Source: Trematomus loennbergii (Eukaryota > Chordata > Actinopteri > Perciformes > Nototheniidae). From it: a stretch of 64,000 nucleotides of DNA. Made by a program: the position numbers and the translations under genes. The notes under the pieces were generated by a model, which saw only the letters and a list, made by a program, of their open reading frames with translations, did not search any database and was not told the DNA's origin. This document shows positions 12,901 through 27,900 of this stretch, in pieces. Location: contig JAAOOA010000006.1 in assembly GCA_012861695.1 (NCBI GenBank), positions 10,687,379 to 10,751,378 of the forward strand, given 5' to 3'. Each line of letters opens with the position of its first letter. Position 1 is the stretch's first letter.

Positions 12901-15900
12901 GCTTCTCTTTTATTGAAGACAATTAAGAAACAGCCGCTCCAGGTTGATAAAATGCACTTGTCTGATAGAATCCTTTTTTCTAAATGCTTTCTCTGTCAGC
13001 AGTCCCTCAATGAGAGTCCTTGCTTGACAAAAACAAATTGGGGGTCTTGATCCTCTTTCTTTCTCTTTATCTTTGAGCACACCATAAAGGCATTTGTTTC
13101 AGCTAATCACGGGAGCTACTTAACCCCTGCTACTGTGAATATGGTTGTATTTAAAAAGGATTCACCCAACAGTCAACACAGAGTTGTTTAAAGTCTTGTT
13201 GGCCATTGAGAGATGTTGGCCAACCACTGAATGTAGCAGGGCTCATGAATTTTATGAGGGCAAGTGTCCCTGTCCTTCAGAGTTCACAGGTGGCTATTGA
13301 AAGGACAGGCCAGATGATGGAGGATAGTTAGGACACATATAGAGCCCTGAATAGACTTTAATTACACTTAGCAGATGAGTAAGGGGGGCATTCGAAGGAC
13401 AAGCCCATTTCAAAAGGCAAGTTAGAGGGCAAGGTGACGGCGCCTTATCAAAAAGGTTTGTGCTTCATTGAAGAGTTAAGTTGCATTTTGGAGTCAGTGG
13501 TCTTGTATATTAATGCGGCAAAAATAAAAACATTTTCTTTGTGCACTTGTCAATGTGTGTGTGTGCTACCTAATGCACATATGTGAATGTGTGAAGGTGG
13601 GGGAGGCACTGGGTGGGAGAATACTCCAGTGTGTGGCTTAACCAAACTTTCCTTTTGTCCCTAACAATGATGAGTGATGATGAGTGACAGGGGTGTTAGG
13701 AGTGGGATCTGGGGAACAGAATGCGCCTAAGCAGTGCTCACCCAAACTCACACAAAAGGCAGCAAAAGGTCAAATCTGAGTCAAGCTTCTTAACCACTGG
13801 CAAATAATATTGCACCATGTTATGTGTCACATAGTAAGCTAAAACATGTCATGTGTCTTTGCTGTGCTTAGGGTGATTTGACATTATTTTGTACGTATTT
13901 TCAGTACCATCCTGTACATGATTTTTCAAGAAGGAATTCATGCAATCGTTTTAAAGTATTCATATTATGTCAGTTATTGGTGATCTGGAAGTCTTATCAC
14001 ATTGAGTGCATAAGATATCTATTGCTTTTTTCGTTGCCCTCATTTTAAACTTTAATAACAACAAGGTTTGCCTCAAGATACTTCATCACTTCCCCTCTCT
14101 CTGAAGCAAGTAAGAAAACATACACAGTTGTCCTTTTGTTACGCAAAATCCATACATTCTGCTTACACAGCCCAACACTATAAACAGAAACCCCTCCCTT
14201 TACCTCCCCCCTCACACACACACACATTATGCCCCACCGCTAGCTAGGGATGAGGAGGACTTGCGTGCAAGTGTTTCCCAGGAGGCAATGGTAGACTGAG
14301 GGTTCTGAGGCCTGAGGATGGCTCTAGATGGCGGTTAGCGAGGAACCAGTTTTCTTTTTTTCTTTTTGCCTGCTCTCCTCCTACCCCTCCCCCTTTCTGA
14401 ACTCAAGCAGTGATCGTAATGGGGGGTGACAGCTCACTCTCCCTAGCGTGCCTATGGTCCTCGGAGCGTTATACCCCCCCGCGTAACCCCCCCCACTACC
14501 ACCACCACCCCCCAGTCCCGGAAGGCCACAAAGGTTACTCCATATGTCTGAGGATTCTTATGACTCGTTTTTTCTTTCCTCACAAAAGTATTTTTCCTTT
14601 CAAGTCCAGAAAGATTTGTATGCATCATATCTGATTTATTTCTGCTTGATCCCTCCATCATAGATATATCTGCCAAGTATAGAGTCTATTTTATTATTAC
14701 ATTTTTGTTCTGTCATCCTCTGTGTCCTGTTCTTCTGTGTGAGTTGAGACTCAGTGGTGTGAAAAGATCCAGGGCCCGGAGTTTCACATCTATTAAAGGG
14801 TTTGTGTTTGGAGAGGGAAGTGATCTGATGGCCTGATGTTGTACGCTCACTTACACAGACTGTTTGTATGAGGATGATATGTACACTTGCTGCATCACCC
14901 ACATTGAATGCATGCATATATGTGTGTTTTTATACATTGAGCATGCATTTAATCCTGAAATAATTTGTTTTGTTTCAAGTCTCCTACGTTGTTTCCTTAC
15001 TTAACTTTACTTGAAAAAAGTAAGATAAATGAAAACCACAGCTTAGTTGCTAAATTCAAATGGTACATTCAAAGGGTGGTACACTCGGTATTGTTTTGTT
15101 TACTCAAAGGTACGATTGGAATATTTAAATTCGCTGTTGCAAACATCAAATTATTGAGTGACTTCATTTACTCATATCAGAAATGACCTGCTTACCTGAT
15201 CAAGAGGAAAGTTACTTAAGAATATCCCACTCTAGATAAATCTCATAGGACGTGAAAGTTCCCTTTGAAGCACATCCTTTAAAACACTCAGACATTCAGA
15301 AGTCGTCGTTTGAGCTTTCTGCATCAACGGAAGTCTTGCAAACAGACAGAAGATGCAATGCACTAAATTATAATTAAATCAGTGCGCCGAATGTCTTGCA
15401 TCATTCAATACGTAACACAACTTGGTGTTAGTGTGTGTTTCTTAGAATTTTTGAAAGAGTGTTAATGCTTGTGCAAGTCTTGGATAAACCGGCTAGAGAA
15501 GTCGTATAATGAGTAGTGTGTGTATTGAGAGGAGGGTTTGCGTGCTTAGATGGGCGAGGAATGGCGCACCAAAGCATGTGTAGTGGTGAATATTAGAGAA
15601 GGCAGAGTGTTAGCAAGGTCACTCTATGTACGGAAATAAGTGCTTTCCCATTTCAAACTCACTCCCTCGTTCCCTCTCCCCTCACTCTGTTTCTTTTGTC
15701 GGACGCTCCCTCCCTCTACTCCTCTTTTTTTAATCATAGTGAGCTTTTTAAGAGTGTTTCTCTCTCTTCATTCAGAGCCTTTACCCCAACTTAACAACCT
15801 TCACACTCACCCGTTACACCTCATTTGCTACCAGACACAAAGTCAACTTGGCATTTTATACGCTGGTGCCTGTTTTAGGATGTTGTAATCATGGTGAACA

Positions 15901-18900
15901 TTCAATCTAAACTCAATTGCTGAACCTTATTTGCCCCATCCCCCAAAACAGATAGGCAAGCTCTTTGGGAAGTGCACAGACACAGGAGCACTGCTCTGGG
16001 AATCCATCTGCAAGCTTAGGATATGCCAAATAAGTGCCAAAGGGTGTGTGTGCAGCTTCCCTTCAAGCATCCTCTTCAAACACCCTGCAGGCTAAGGCGT
16101 TGTGCACACGGGAACGTTTGCGTTTATGCACAGTATGCGTATTCAAAAAAGTCTTCCGTTCACATGCATTCGTTTCATTTAACGTGTCTGTTCAAACGAG
16201 ACCGCTGGAAACGCTGTAGTACATATGCCGGGACTGTAAGTGGCGCTGTAACTTCCGCCACAAAATACAGCGAAGAAGACTCAGGAGCAGCCCCGCAGCA
16301 ATGTTGCCATGGCTACCCTTCTGTTTATGCCCCGCGGTGGATTTAGCAACATGTAGTTCATGTAATTCTCCATGTCCACTTGTTGCTGATGGTTGTGGTA
16401 GAGGAGCTGTAGATGTTGCACTAATATCTGTAGCATGGTCAGTAGCAGTAGCACTAGCAGTAGCTACTGACAGGAGGAAGTGTGTGTGGCGATTGCTGGT
16501 ATTCAGCGGGATATAGTAATTTCCTCAGCATGTAAATATATGGATAAATGCAACGGGGAAGTTAACTGAAAGAAACTGAATCTGTGGATATTGCATCGAC
16601 CGACCAAGAAGCACGTCTCCGTGGAGAGGACGCGCTCAGAAAGAGAGATATTCTCTACAAACACCGGGTGAGATCGCTCCTCTGGGACACGCCGGTCCTC
16701 GTGTTTCCTTTTTTTGTGTGGATTATAGCCTGAATAGGCCTACAAACATTTCTCTTTTTGCCGCCGACGGGCGCAGGAGCAATGAACAATAATGGCCTGG
16801 ATTAGGCAGTAAAGACAATTTTGGTGTATCGCAGAGCGGACTGTTTAATTTTGTTTGTGTTGTTTGGCTGGAAAATTGTCAATATAATGGATCAATGCAT
16901 GAAATCTGACTCTGTTTATTTTGTTTAAGGAGTATATTGGGCGTTAACAATTCTGGTTTGCCTTTTATAATATTATTTCATTCAAGAACCCCTTGTGCGT
17001 TTAATTAACACAGCTATTTTTGATAGTTGATCGTTACAGATGGCTACTGGCCATGCTACAGCAGTGAGCAGGAGAGGCGGGGCTATCGTTATTTTTTCAG
17101 GAAATATTCGTATAGAGGTGATTACACGGACTCGGTTGACCCCCCAGAGCGTTTCGTTTGCAAATCTATCCACCTTGGGACCCGTTATCGTTTGTGGGGT
17201 CCGTTTCTATCGGCCTCGTGTAAATAATAGGGCTATACGCACGCGAAACTATGCAGATACAAGCAGTTTTGTCCTCGTGTAAACGGCGCCTAAAGTGGAA
17301 TCCCAGCCACGCCCCACATGTCACCCCATGTGATGTTTGGGGACACATTCAACACTGACTCTGGACACGTAGAGGTTTTTTTTTTTTTAAACAGATGAGC
17401 CTCCTATCTTTTCTCAATGCAGTGTACAAGTGCATCCCCACTTCGGGCCTAATGGTAGCCTACATATCAGAGAGGAGGCACTGGTCTGGTGTAATCTGAC
17501 TTGTCTTAATTACAGGCAGTATCCAGTAATAGGCTGCTTCCATAGATATCGGCCATTACAGCAGTGTCTCTGACGGGAGAGGCCTGATTGGCTACGAGCT
17601 AGGTGATAAAGAAGCCATGCCTCATTTACCTCCAATTTTTTGTTCACACATCCCTGTATTAAAGTCAAGCGTGAAGATGGCAAAGGGCTGTGTTAAACTG
17701 ATTTATGTGCTCTCCTATGTGGTGGTAGCTAATCTGCTCTCCCTGATTGCATTGTCAGCAATCAGTGCTGCTCTATAAGTACATTATTTCACTGGATGGG
17801 AGTAGTTTCAGCAAAGTTTCAATACTGAAGTTTTTCATTAAATATCCAATTTCTGGACTTGTTCAAAATGATGTGAAGCTTGCGACATAGATTTTGTTCT
17901 TCCATTGTGAGCTTATACACTTCCCAGGCTTTATGTGTGGTTTCACATCCAAACCCTCATACCAGCAGCTCTTGTCTGATAATTTGGGTTAACCACAACA
18001 AGTGTCCTCAAATAGACTTTACAAACTTGAACAAGAAGTTTGTCTTTCAGCAGACTTTTACTGTTTCCTCTCAACTGTCTGCACTTGTCTGCCTTTATTC
18101 TCTCTTCACGCGTCCACACACGCCCTCTGATCGAGTCATTGTGGGCTTTCCTTTAGGTTGAGTTTGGATAAAAAGATGTGCAGTGATATAATTGACAACC
18201 AGAAGTAGGAAAATGAAACATTCACTTTGCCTCTCTTAGCACCAGAGCAGCATGTGATCTGATGACATGATATGTTTGAGCAATTCCACAGACGACTTCA
18301 CCATCCATTTCAAATGCCGTAAAACAAAGTCAAACTATTAAAAATAATATACCCATTATTAGTATGGAAATTAGAAACTAGAGTACTGAAAGCTTGTCAC
18401 TTGAGTGACAGTTAAAGACACTCCTGGTTCAGTGCACTGTATTTAAGATATCTTTGATGTTTTTCAAACTCCATATTTGGCATATTATCCTTGGGTGGCA
18501 GCTCACACCTTGTTTGTATTTAAGACAGATTTCTACGGATATTACCGGATTGTGGTGGCGGTTACATTTAGGGTGAAGCTCCCTCATAACAGGGAGGTGT
18601 CGTCTGCTGACAGATCACTGTCTGGATGAGAGAGCACAGCGGCATCCCACCTCATTACCGTAGCAACACACTAACCGAGGGGACCGACACACTGCTCGCT
18701 GTGATTAAGATGTAAATTTCCTCTAATTGGAATGTAAATTCATACATTTATATGAAGACGTCAGCTGTCAGATTGCAATATTGTGTCCTTTTTTCTCCTT
18801 CTCCCCTGTTCCCCAGGCAGGGAATAGGTGCCTGTAATCTGTATCATACTCCCGCAGCCCATCCTGGGATTTGCCGTTTGTTTAGTGCCGGGCCCATTGT

Positions 18901-21900
18901 CCCGCATCCAGCCCGTCATTGTAATGCTTTCCATTCATGTTTCTATGTTTTGTTGAAGTCTGATTTGCTCTCGCTACCTGTGTTTGTTTCTCCATGCATG
19001 GATGCGTTGCCAGGTCTTCGGGGACGGGAGAGACTTTCAGACGTGGGGCTGGGGTCATTGGGTGGCCGTATTTTGTGTGTGCATCAATTACTTCTGCTGA
19101 ATGTTCCTCAATGCAAATAAGTCTGCCACTTTGAGAGGAAGCACATGTATCTGAAGTAATTAATTTTACCCTTGAATGCCAGCTGTGGTGTTTGTGTGAC
19201 GTGTTCCAAATAGAGCTTTCTCACCAAAAAGGTGTTAATTTAGGGATTTGGCAGATGAAGTAAGTGTGTTTGCCAACATATATGGGCCATATAACTGGGA
19301 TGTGTCTTGTGTCCTGCTAATGTTGTGATTGGGATTGTAAGGTTACATTATTATATTTTGAGACCCAATCACTTTTAAAATGACAGTAAGTTCTAAATAA
19401 ATGTTTGCATAGGGGTTCTCCTAAGTGGATGGATGCCATTCAAGAGTGTGTTATTGGTTATAAAAAAGTTATGTAGTTAAGCTAATCTTAGCCTTGTTAT
19501 GTAGTGCTAAGCTTAGCCTTGCAAGTAATTGCAAAATAAGTGCATATTTTCCACACAACACTCTTCTACTGATTGTGAGAGAAAAGGGAAGCTATTACAA
19601 AGGATTGAAAGTATTTGTATATGTGATTCTTTTTTTATTAATGTGAGTTCTGGCACTTAAAAACACTTAAGACTTCAGACAGAATGCAAATCCTATTTTC
19701 ACACAACAAGCATGACTAATACCTGTCTCAACAGGTCATGCTCCTGAAATGATCACCATGCGAAAAAACAATGACAAAACGACAAACCTGACATGCTCTT
19801 ACAAGAGCAAACTAAATGTAATATGTGTGAGGAAGTCAAAGAGAGCAAACCTCAATTATGCCTCATGTCTAACATTTTCCCTTATTAGCCCAACCAATGC
19901 AATCAGACCACCGGTGAATTTATCAAAGTGACACATATTTGATCAATTGCACCCTAACAGTAAAATAACACCTTTTTGTGTTACAAAATAATTTTAAAAG
20001 AATGTTGCCTTTGAATTTTATTTTATTAACCAACAGTGTGTTGATAACGTTGGCATTGTGTCAGGGAGAGAAACTGCATTTTTTTAACTTTCTTTTGAGT
20101 CGTCTGTATTGGTAGACATATAAAGGGCTTTAGTGTAATACATATTTAAATAAATCAGTTATAAATATTTTTTTAAGTCATGTTAGGGTTTGCAGCAAAT
20201 AGATGTTGCTAATCTCACGCTGCAGGGTATAGGATTTATAATATAACTGACACGTCACTTATACATACCTTAAAGCTAGAACAAATCTTTCTGTGAGTTT
20301 GTACAAATGACATTCACTGAGTTCATCATGAGTATATTTGTATAAGTATATTTTTTGTGTTAATGCCATAACAGAACTGTATGGCATGCTAGTGTCTGTA
20401 CACATGACACAAATACAAACAAAAGCTGAACGATTATCTTTTTTTGTGTTTGTGGACTGAACAGATTATCAAGCATTTCTAGGTGTGTACTCGAGGATCC
20501 TGCATATCTCTTGTACATTCCTCTTTGACGCAGGTAGCGTGTGAAATCTCTCAGCTCACGCTAACCTCTCTACGAAGGTGGTTGAGATGCAGAAGTTGCC
20601 GGGCAATTCTTCCATTTTTCACACGGTTCAGAGAAAACGTAAGTGTTGGTATTTTGAACTGTGTGTACAGACCTTAATCAAATAAAAACGGGAAACAAAC
20701 CCTTAAGACAATGGTGTGTTCACAGTATATCAATGTGTGTGAAGGGTGCTGCAGGGTTTGACAACAGCACATGTAGGTGTTGTAGGGTGCAGGAAATTAG
20801 AAACACTAAAGCTACCAGGGGGATCCTCCTGGACACATCAAGCAGGGAAGAAGAAGGCAGAGAGGGTGAGGGGACAGTCTATTTTTAGGACCAGCTGCAG
20901 GTCATAGTAGCTGAGCCTGTGCAAACGAAACAGTGGTTAGTTAGAGGCCAATAGGTCTTCACAGACCTTACATTTCGTGTTGTTGTGTGACAGAGCCTGG
21001 GATTCACGTGCAGTTAAGGCTAAGGGTTGAGCTGTACACCAGGAATCCTGACAATGCTGCCATAGCATGTCAACACTACTCCACCCACCTGTGGCACCAG
21101 GCGTTCTCGGCGTGCCCTCCCTCAATTAGCAATCTATCAGGAAGGAATCCCAATAAACCTGCTCCTTTCACTTCCATGCAATCCATCACCTTCTGTTTAT
21201 TAAACCGAATCAACGGCGTGGAAAGTGGACACGTTCCCAGCCGTTGTTCTGTTTACCAGGAATCTGCCTCTGGTCAGGTGAACTGGTTGGCCCTTGTCAT
21301 GTGGTTTGTTTTCAAGTTTGGGATGGGCTCGTACATATTGGTGACAGGAGAGCAGCCTTTCAGGAATCATGTGCACACAAACCACAGTGGCTTACAGTTT
21401 AACCCATCACCTGAATCATCATTCAGGTGTCAGAAGAGGAAGTGAATCATCTCTTTTGCCTTTGGGTGCCATGAGAAAAGTGGTTTACATATTGTGCAAG
21501 TTGCTCCTTGATTAAGGTTTTATAGATAATGATAATAATATTTATACTGCTCGTCACTCTCTATTTTAGTCCTCAGGCTCTTTTGCAACGCATTGCCATA
21601 CTCGCCATAGTCAGGATACAGACATTCAAGAGGAATGGAAGGAAGGCACTGGGAGAGAGAGAGGGAGACCATTGTGTCCCCCAGGTATGACAGAGTCACT
21701 CATGCAGAAAGATCCCACATGGAGGGAGGTGGGAGAATGGGAGTGAGGAAGGGGGCATGAAGGAACTCTTGGCTTCCTCTCTGTGTTGTGCCCCCCTTCC
21801 CTGAAAACACATCTGTCTTATTTTCTCTGCCACACACCTTTTCTGCACCCTTTGCTCACCTTCTATCTCCAGTAACCGAGACCTTTCACTGCTAACAGCT

Positions 21901-24900
21901 ACAAATATTTCCTCATATTTTGGCCAGCCCAAAAGTGTATTTCCTTCGGAGGATTCCCTGTCACATTTCATGCCACCTGCCATTTTTTTGTCTGACATTC
22001 TGGGGATTGAGCTCTTTGGCTGCAGGTTTGTTCTCTGTTTAGCCAATGTTCTTTGGCCTTCGGACACACTGCTGTTACGATTACCCCAAGCGGTCCGTCT
22101 TACATGCAAATATGTGTCGGCTCTACAGCGATCACCATTTTAGACTGCGGCAGAGCTATCTCATGGCTGCGTGCATTAAAACAATTCAACTTTGCCCCTC
22201 CCCCGCCACAACAATCATTTGCGGATGTGTTGGGTGAAATTTAGCAAGAAATTATCATTTTCTGAATCACTTCACTCCGCTTGCTCGGTGTTTGTTTTTT
22301 TCTTTTCTCTTTCGTCTCTTCTTTGAGCTCTTCAAAAGACTCAGAGCCCCCTGCATGTTCTTCTTTTTGCTTCTTTTCTCTGTACTTTTTTTCATCATTA
22401 TCCAACAGCACTTTTCTGTGCGTGCAAATGCTTTCTGAACGGCGTCCTTTCTTTCCTTTCAGGCTGGATGTCATTGTTGCTGCCTGTGGGCTGGGTGTAT
22501 TTATTTAGGGGTAATTGGTGTGTAGATGAGTGAGGTAATGAGGTGCATCCACACTTGGCTGCTCCCCTCCCTGAGAGCCTGAGACAGACGTAGCCTAGCT
22601 GGGCTCCGGCTTGAGCTGTACCACACTGCTGTTTCCTCCACACAGGCCAGAATGGCTCTTTCATACCCAGGTGGACAAACACAATCACTGGGGCTGATAC
22701 CTCAATGAGGCGTCTGCAGTTTGAAGTGTGTGTGTGTATGCGTGCATGAGTACGCATACACACAGGCCTTGTGCATGAGTCCTTGTGTGTGTTCTTGTGC
22801 TCGTATTTGTGGGTGGTGAGGGAAAAAACAGCGCTTGGTTGTTGGCTTGTCTCTGTCTCCAGTCCTTGTTTGTCTTACGGCTTGTGTTTGTATAAGTGAT
22901 TTTCCCTGTGTGTTCGTAAGTGCATGTATATCAGGCTGAGTGGGTGTTCAATGGAGCTCAAGAAGGACCTCTGGCTCTCATAGCCCTCCTGCCAACCTCA
23001 AACTGCCCCTGCTGTCCTGCAGAGTTACCTAATGATTTCACTTACACCTCCCTTATCTGTCTGGCCCGTGTGGCAGCAACCGTCTGACGCTTCAGCCTTT
23101 ACATGCCATTTGCTGCCTCATATCCTGTGAAATTCAATTGCACAGAAGCAACTGTAGCCAGAGTAGAGGGATCTCCCTCTCTCACCCTCTCCCTCTCTTT
23201 CTCTCTCTCGCGTCTCCCAAACTCATCTCCCATATTTATAAATACAAGCAAACAGTGCTACTATGTCACTTTTTATCCATATAATCTCAGTGCAATGTTG
23301 CATTTTAGCACTCTAAAGTTTGCACTTTAATTCACTGCAGTGTGTTGCTGAAATACTTTAAATAGGATGGAGAAGTTTTAAGCCGGGAGCGTACATGTTT
23401 GAGGGTTCCCCACAGGTGCTGGGCCGATAATATTATGCATAGATTGTTTTGTTGTTATCAGGGTAATTGTGTGTCTATCAAAGGCTGGCAGGTCTACACC
23501 AATTACTGTATGTGATGCATAAGTGGACTCATTTTAGGGCAGGATTTTGAGTTGCTAATGGTGCATTATTCAGCTTTTGGTCTGTCCCCAAAAGTGCCGG
23601 GCCAAATCAAACACGCCGCTCCAGGGTAATTGAGGCCCAGTCCGCACCCCCTGCGGTGAGCAAGGCAGAACTGTAATCCCCTGACAACTCTGACTTGGCC
23701 CCAATCTGGCAGGCAGCCCATTTCCCAGCAAAACGCCTAACTCAACATCGGGGAGAATGAAGAAGCTGATGGTCACATTTGGAACGCTTTCCAATTTTGC
23801 TATTCTTTTCAACTCTACAGCCCTGTGTAGCCATCGCTGTTCTTACGCTTACTTTTTTTATTTGAAACTCTACTTCATAGAAGATAATTGCTCTCTAATT
23901 ACATACCGTCAAACTGATATTCTTACTCATTAGTCTTTTCAAGCTTTTGTGGTTTTAGGATCAAAGGTTTTTGGCAAATAAACCTAACCACCCTAACCGC
24001 AGAATAGTTCCACTTTTCTTTTAAAACGGTTGCTAGAAACTCTCCCTCAGTAATGACAGAAATGTTGCCGTACATTTTGGACTGAAATGTATCATTTTGT
24101 CAGAATCCTTCCTGAAATTAGGAAACGCATTTCCACGATCATTTGAAAACAAATCTGTTAATCCTGTTCAACAAAATCCCACATATTATTTTTTTTGTTA
24201 AAGCAGTTTTCCGTAATGGGTTTTGCTTATTGCAATTGTTTTAAAATCCAGACATTGTTTGCGTTGCCTCTTTATAGGGGTCACCGACAGAGAGGGTATC
24301 AAATGCATTTAGCTCTTGTCTGTCTGATTTTTAACGTGAGCATGCATCCTCCCCAGGCCCTGGCTCACTGCTTTAATAGCTTTAGTAATGCTTCACAATT
24401 AACACTCAGACAGCGCTCTAGGTTAAGTAATGGCTGATGTGTTTCAGGCAAAAATATAAAACACAAAACAAGAATTCCCCGTCACCCACAGTGCTTTTAG
24501 GACCTAGAGGTTACGGGGGAAATGGAAGGTGGTGAATTTTTTGACAGGGCGGCCGAGGTGATGTCTCATTCCCTCTGACATCTTGAACACCCTAAAGGTG
24601 GCTTTGCCAACAGTCTACCCAGGAAGCACCTCACCTTGCTGTGGCTAAATTTACACAACCACCTGCCCACGGGTAGCATACTGGAGAGGAGAGCAGAGGT
24701 TGGGATGAGGATGGAGGACGAATGGGGGAAGAGAGAAGGAGAGGTGTGTGTGATTGTCAAAGGTCAAGTTTAAGTAGCTATATTAAATATAATTTGCTAT
24801 TTGGTTGAAGAATATTCAAGAAGTTTCAACATTTGTATTTAGCATTGTGTCCCTTTTGGCTCAGCTTTTCCTTTTTGCTGTTGTTCTATGTTGTATTGCA

Positions 24901-27900
24901 AGATGCATCAGTGACAGAAAATATGTCAAATTTGGGTTTTTCTGAAGGCAGTTAGGAGTTCGGTGTCTTAGGGGAATGAAGCATTTCAGCCCCCACCGAA
25001 GTCCATTGCTAACACATCAGCTGTTTTCTCATTGTATTAAGCCTTGAAAGAGGTGACCATCATTTCAGAGTGTAACACATAACAATTAAAGGGGGAACAT
25101 GTGTGAATACCTGAGCATGGCTTAATACAATACATCTCATAATCCATCCATCCATCTTCTCCCGCTTATCCGTGGTCGGGTCGCGGAGGTAGCAGTTACA
25201 TCTCATAATAAAGACATTATTTTGTTATGTCTTAAACAACTTGTCTCTTTTACATTAGGTTGTTGAGTTCTTTGTGATAATTGGTTGCTGTGGTTGTATT
25301 ATAGCACCAGAAGTTCGTATTTGTACTAAAAGTCTTAAATAAGTTCTGTATCTTGCATTGTTTATTATTACCCAAGAAATCATGTTGGAACTGCTGTTTG
25401 AAGCACAGATTAAGTAGATACTGAACAATTAAAGATTTTCAATTTATATTCAATATTGCCACATTATTTTCCACACATTGAAGATTTTAATGAATAGCCA
25501 CAGACTCTATCCCTTTAAAACGGTATATTCATGCTTTCATATGCATCTGCTCAAAGGCTGCATATATTGAAGCTCTCAAGACGGACAGTCCAATTGAATG
25601 GTAACAATTCTAGATGCTCCCCAGTGGCAGAGTTCAGGCTGTGTGCCTGTGGGCTGATGTGGAGTGAATGGCCTTAGAGGCTCTAGGCTGGTCTATGTGT
25701 GGCCCGGCTGGTCCAAGTCAGCAGTAATGACTGGCTTTGACCAGCATGCCTGTTAATGTGAATGGGGTTACTCTGGGCAACACCTTTTCAGCTGGGTCCT
25801 ATGAAGTCCCCAGTATGGTGGTCTTTGTCCACACAAGGGCTGTCCTCTCAGCAAAAGGGCTCCTTTTTGTGAGGACTATCAACTGGTGATGGATTATACC
25901 ACCCCCCTTTATTCATCCGGGCGGACCAACAGACACGGATGCATGCAAACATACACACACTCTCATGCAGACGTACCACCACAAAGACATCAAAAGTATT
26001 ACAAACGCGTAAGCACATGGTCTTACGCAAGTGTTTCGTATTGCAAAGATATATGCATATATCTTCCTTAGGTTTACTCAGAACAGATCTATAACTGATG
26101 CTTTCACCCTTTTAAATCCCTAATCTTAAACTAATCTTCTCTTCCTGTCTTGAGTTACAGAGAAATGTGTTATTACTTCAGTTTTCTTCAACTTTTCTGA
26201 AATATTAGATTGCTTTTGTCCTTTGTCGTCTCTCCTCAACTCTATGGCAATTTTAAATAGATGTTATACATAAATGTCATTTTGCAATATGAATTGTTGC
26301 ACAAAGCAATAGAAAACAGTTGGTATTCTTTCAACTAAATTCTTATTCAGTGTTGGCCTTAAAATGCCATATAACTGTGCAGGACTATCCCTTAGTAAGA
26401 AGGTTGCTGGAGATGAGGTTTACAGACTTGTGCTGGGAGCTTAAACATCAACATGTTGATTCAGGAAGTAATTTAAATGATAATATAAAATATCTGCCTT
26501 CTGTCATAGTATATCCAGTTTTGGTGTGCCCTATTCTATCCTGGTCTTTTGATAGCACAACAATAGATCATTCCTCAGTGAGTGTGATCGCCCCACCCTC
26601 AGAAGGGGTCATCCACTTACCCAGGCTGACACAGTAACCTCCAGACGACCTTTCGCTTTGCCAAATGTCATGCTTGTAAACTGCTGAACTCGTTCACAGT
26701 GCAAAAGAGGAGACAACAGGAGAAATAGGATGTTCTGTTGGAAGGCAGGCTGGGATAAGGAAACCCTAGCTTTACTGGCCAGCTTTGTGTGCTCATGTTG
26801 TAAATACCTTTGTGTTTCACATGCATAGGCAAGTGGCAGTGTGAGTCTGTCTGTCTGCTTTTCTACATCAGTGTATGCACTTGTCGACTGAGTGCAACAC
26901 AGAAAAACAATGAATAATACATGACAAAATATCCTTGGTAATGCTCTATTTTTTGGTGACTGAAGCAGAGACACAGCCAGTCAGAACAGTGATCTCAAAT
27001 AAATATGTCAACATTTTCCCTTTTCCCTTGCTTCCTTTATGTTACTGTGAGATTACCAAGAAACATGTTAAGATACGAGGAAGTCATTGCTACCAACCGA
27101 GAATTCGTTTTGCTCAAAACCATTTAAAAACACACATTTAAATGAAAGCAGGCCAGCTGTTTCCAGTGTTAATGCTATGCTAAGCTGAAAGGCTTCTATA
27201 AAAAGGACGCCCTGCGATTAGTTTAGTTTAGTCCCATTGTCATGCACATGTAGGACATTATTTGTTCAAATGAATTTATCAGGATTTGATCACAGGTCCA
27301 AATAGAACCATCAACGTGTCCATGTCTGAACCGCAGTCCGCCATTTGATGATGCAAATTTGAAAACATTGCTTTCTTATACTGTTATTTTCTTTGGCATG
27401 GTCATTTTTATTGAAAATCTAACGCAAAGTGGCCTAGACCTAAAGGACTACTTTGCATATAGTCAGTTTAATAGTGTGCCAAGCTATTGCCTTGTGCATT
27501 TTTCTCCAAAGTGTGATTATTGTAGCAGGGCATCTATTTAGCGCTAGAAAACCTGCTTTTACCAAAAGTGTCAGTGGTGTTTTAACCTGAGGACGTTTTT
27601 GTATCAGAGTCATGGTTTGAGGCGTAAAATGTGTGTTTGAGGGGTGGAGGGCACAAGAGGTCCCCCAGATATGCTGTCATAACCCATGCAGCCTCGCTCT
27701 TTGCTATGGGCCTATCTGTAGTGAAGGCAGCACTTAGACATGTTTGTACTCTACGCCCCACATCCCCCCCCCTTTCTCCCCAGGCACCATGTCACTCCAG
27801 GGGCGGACCAGCACTCCCTGACTGTGCCCAAGTCCATAACACCAGCTAAGCCCCCCCCTCTTACTACCCTCCAACAGTGGGGTCAATGTGCCCTCGCCCC

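Noticed and set aside
16023..16516. Cys/Ala/Val-rich ORFs near 16 kb
   Set aside because: They lie across the edge and interior of a non-autonomous transposon and do not resemble a transposase.
20987..21445. 152-residue ORF, among the longest in the window
   Set aside because: No recognisable domain, no splice or promoter context, inside the elp4 intron; chance ORF most likely.
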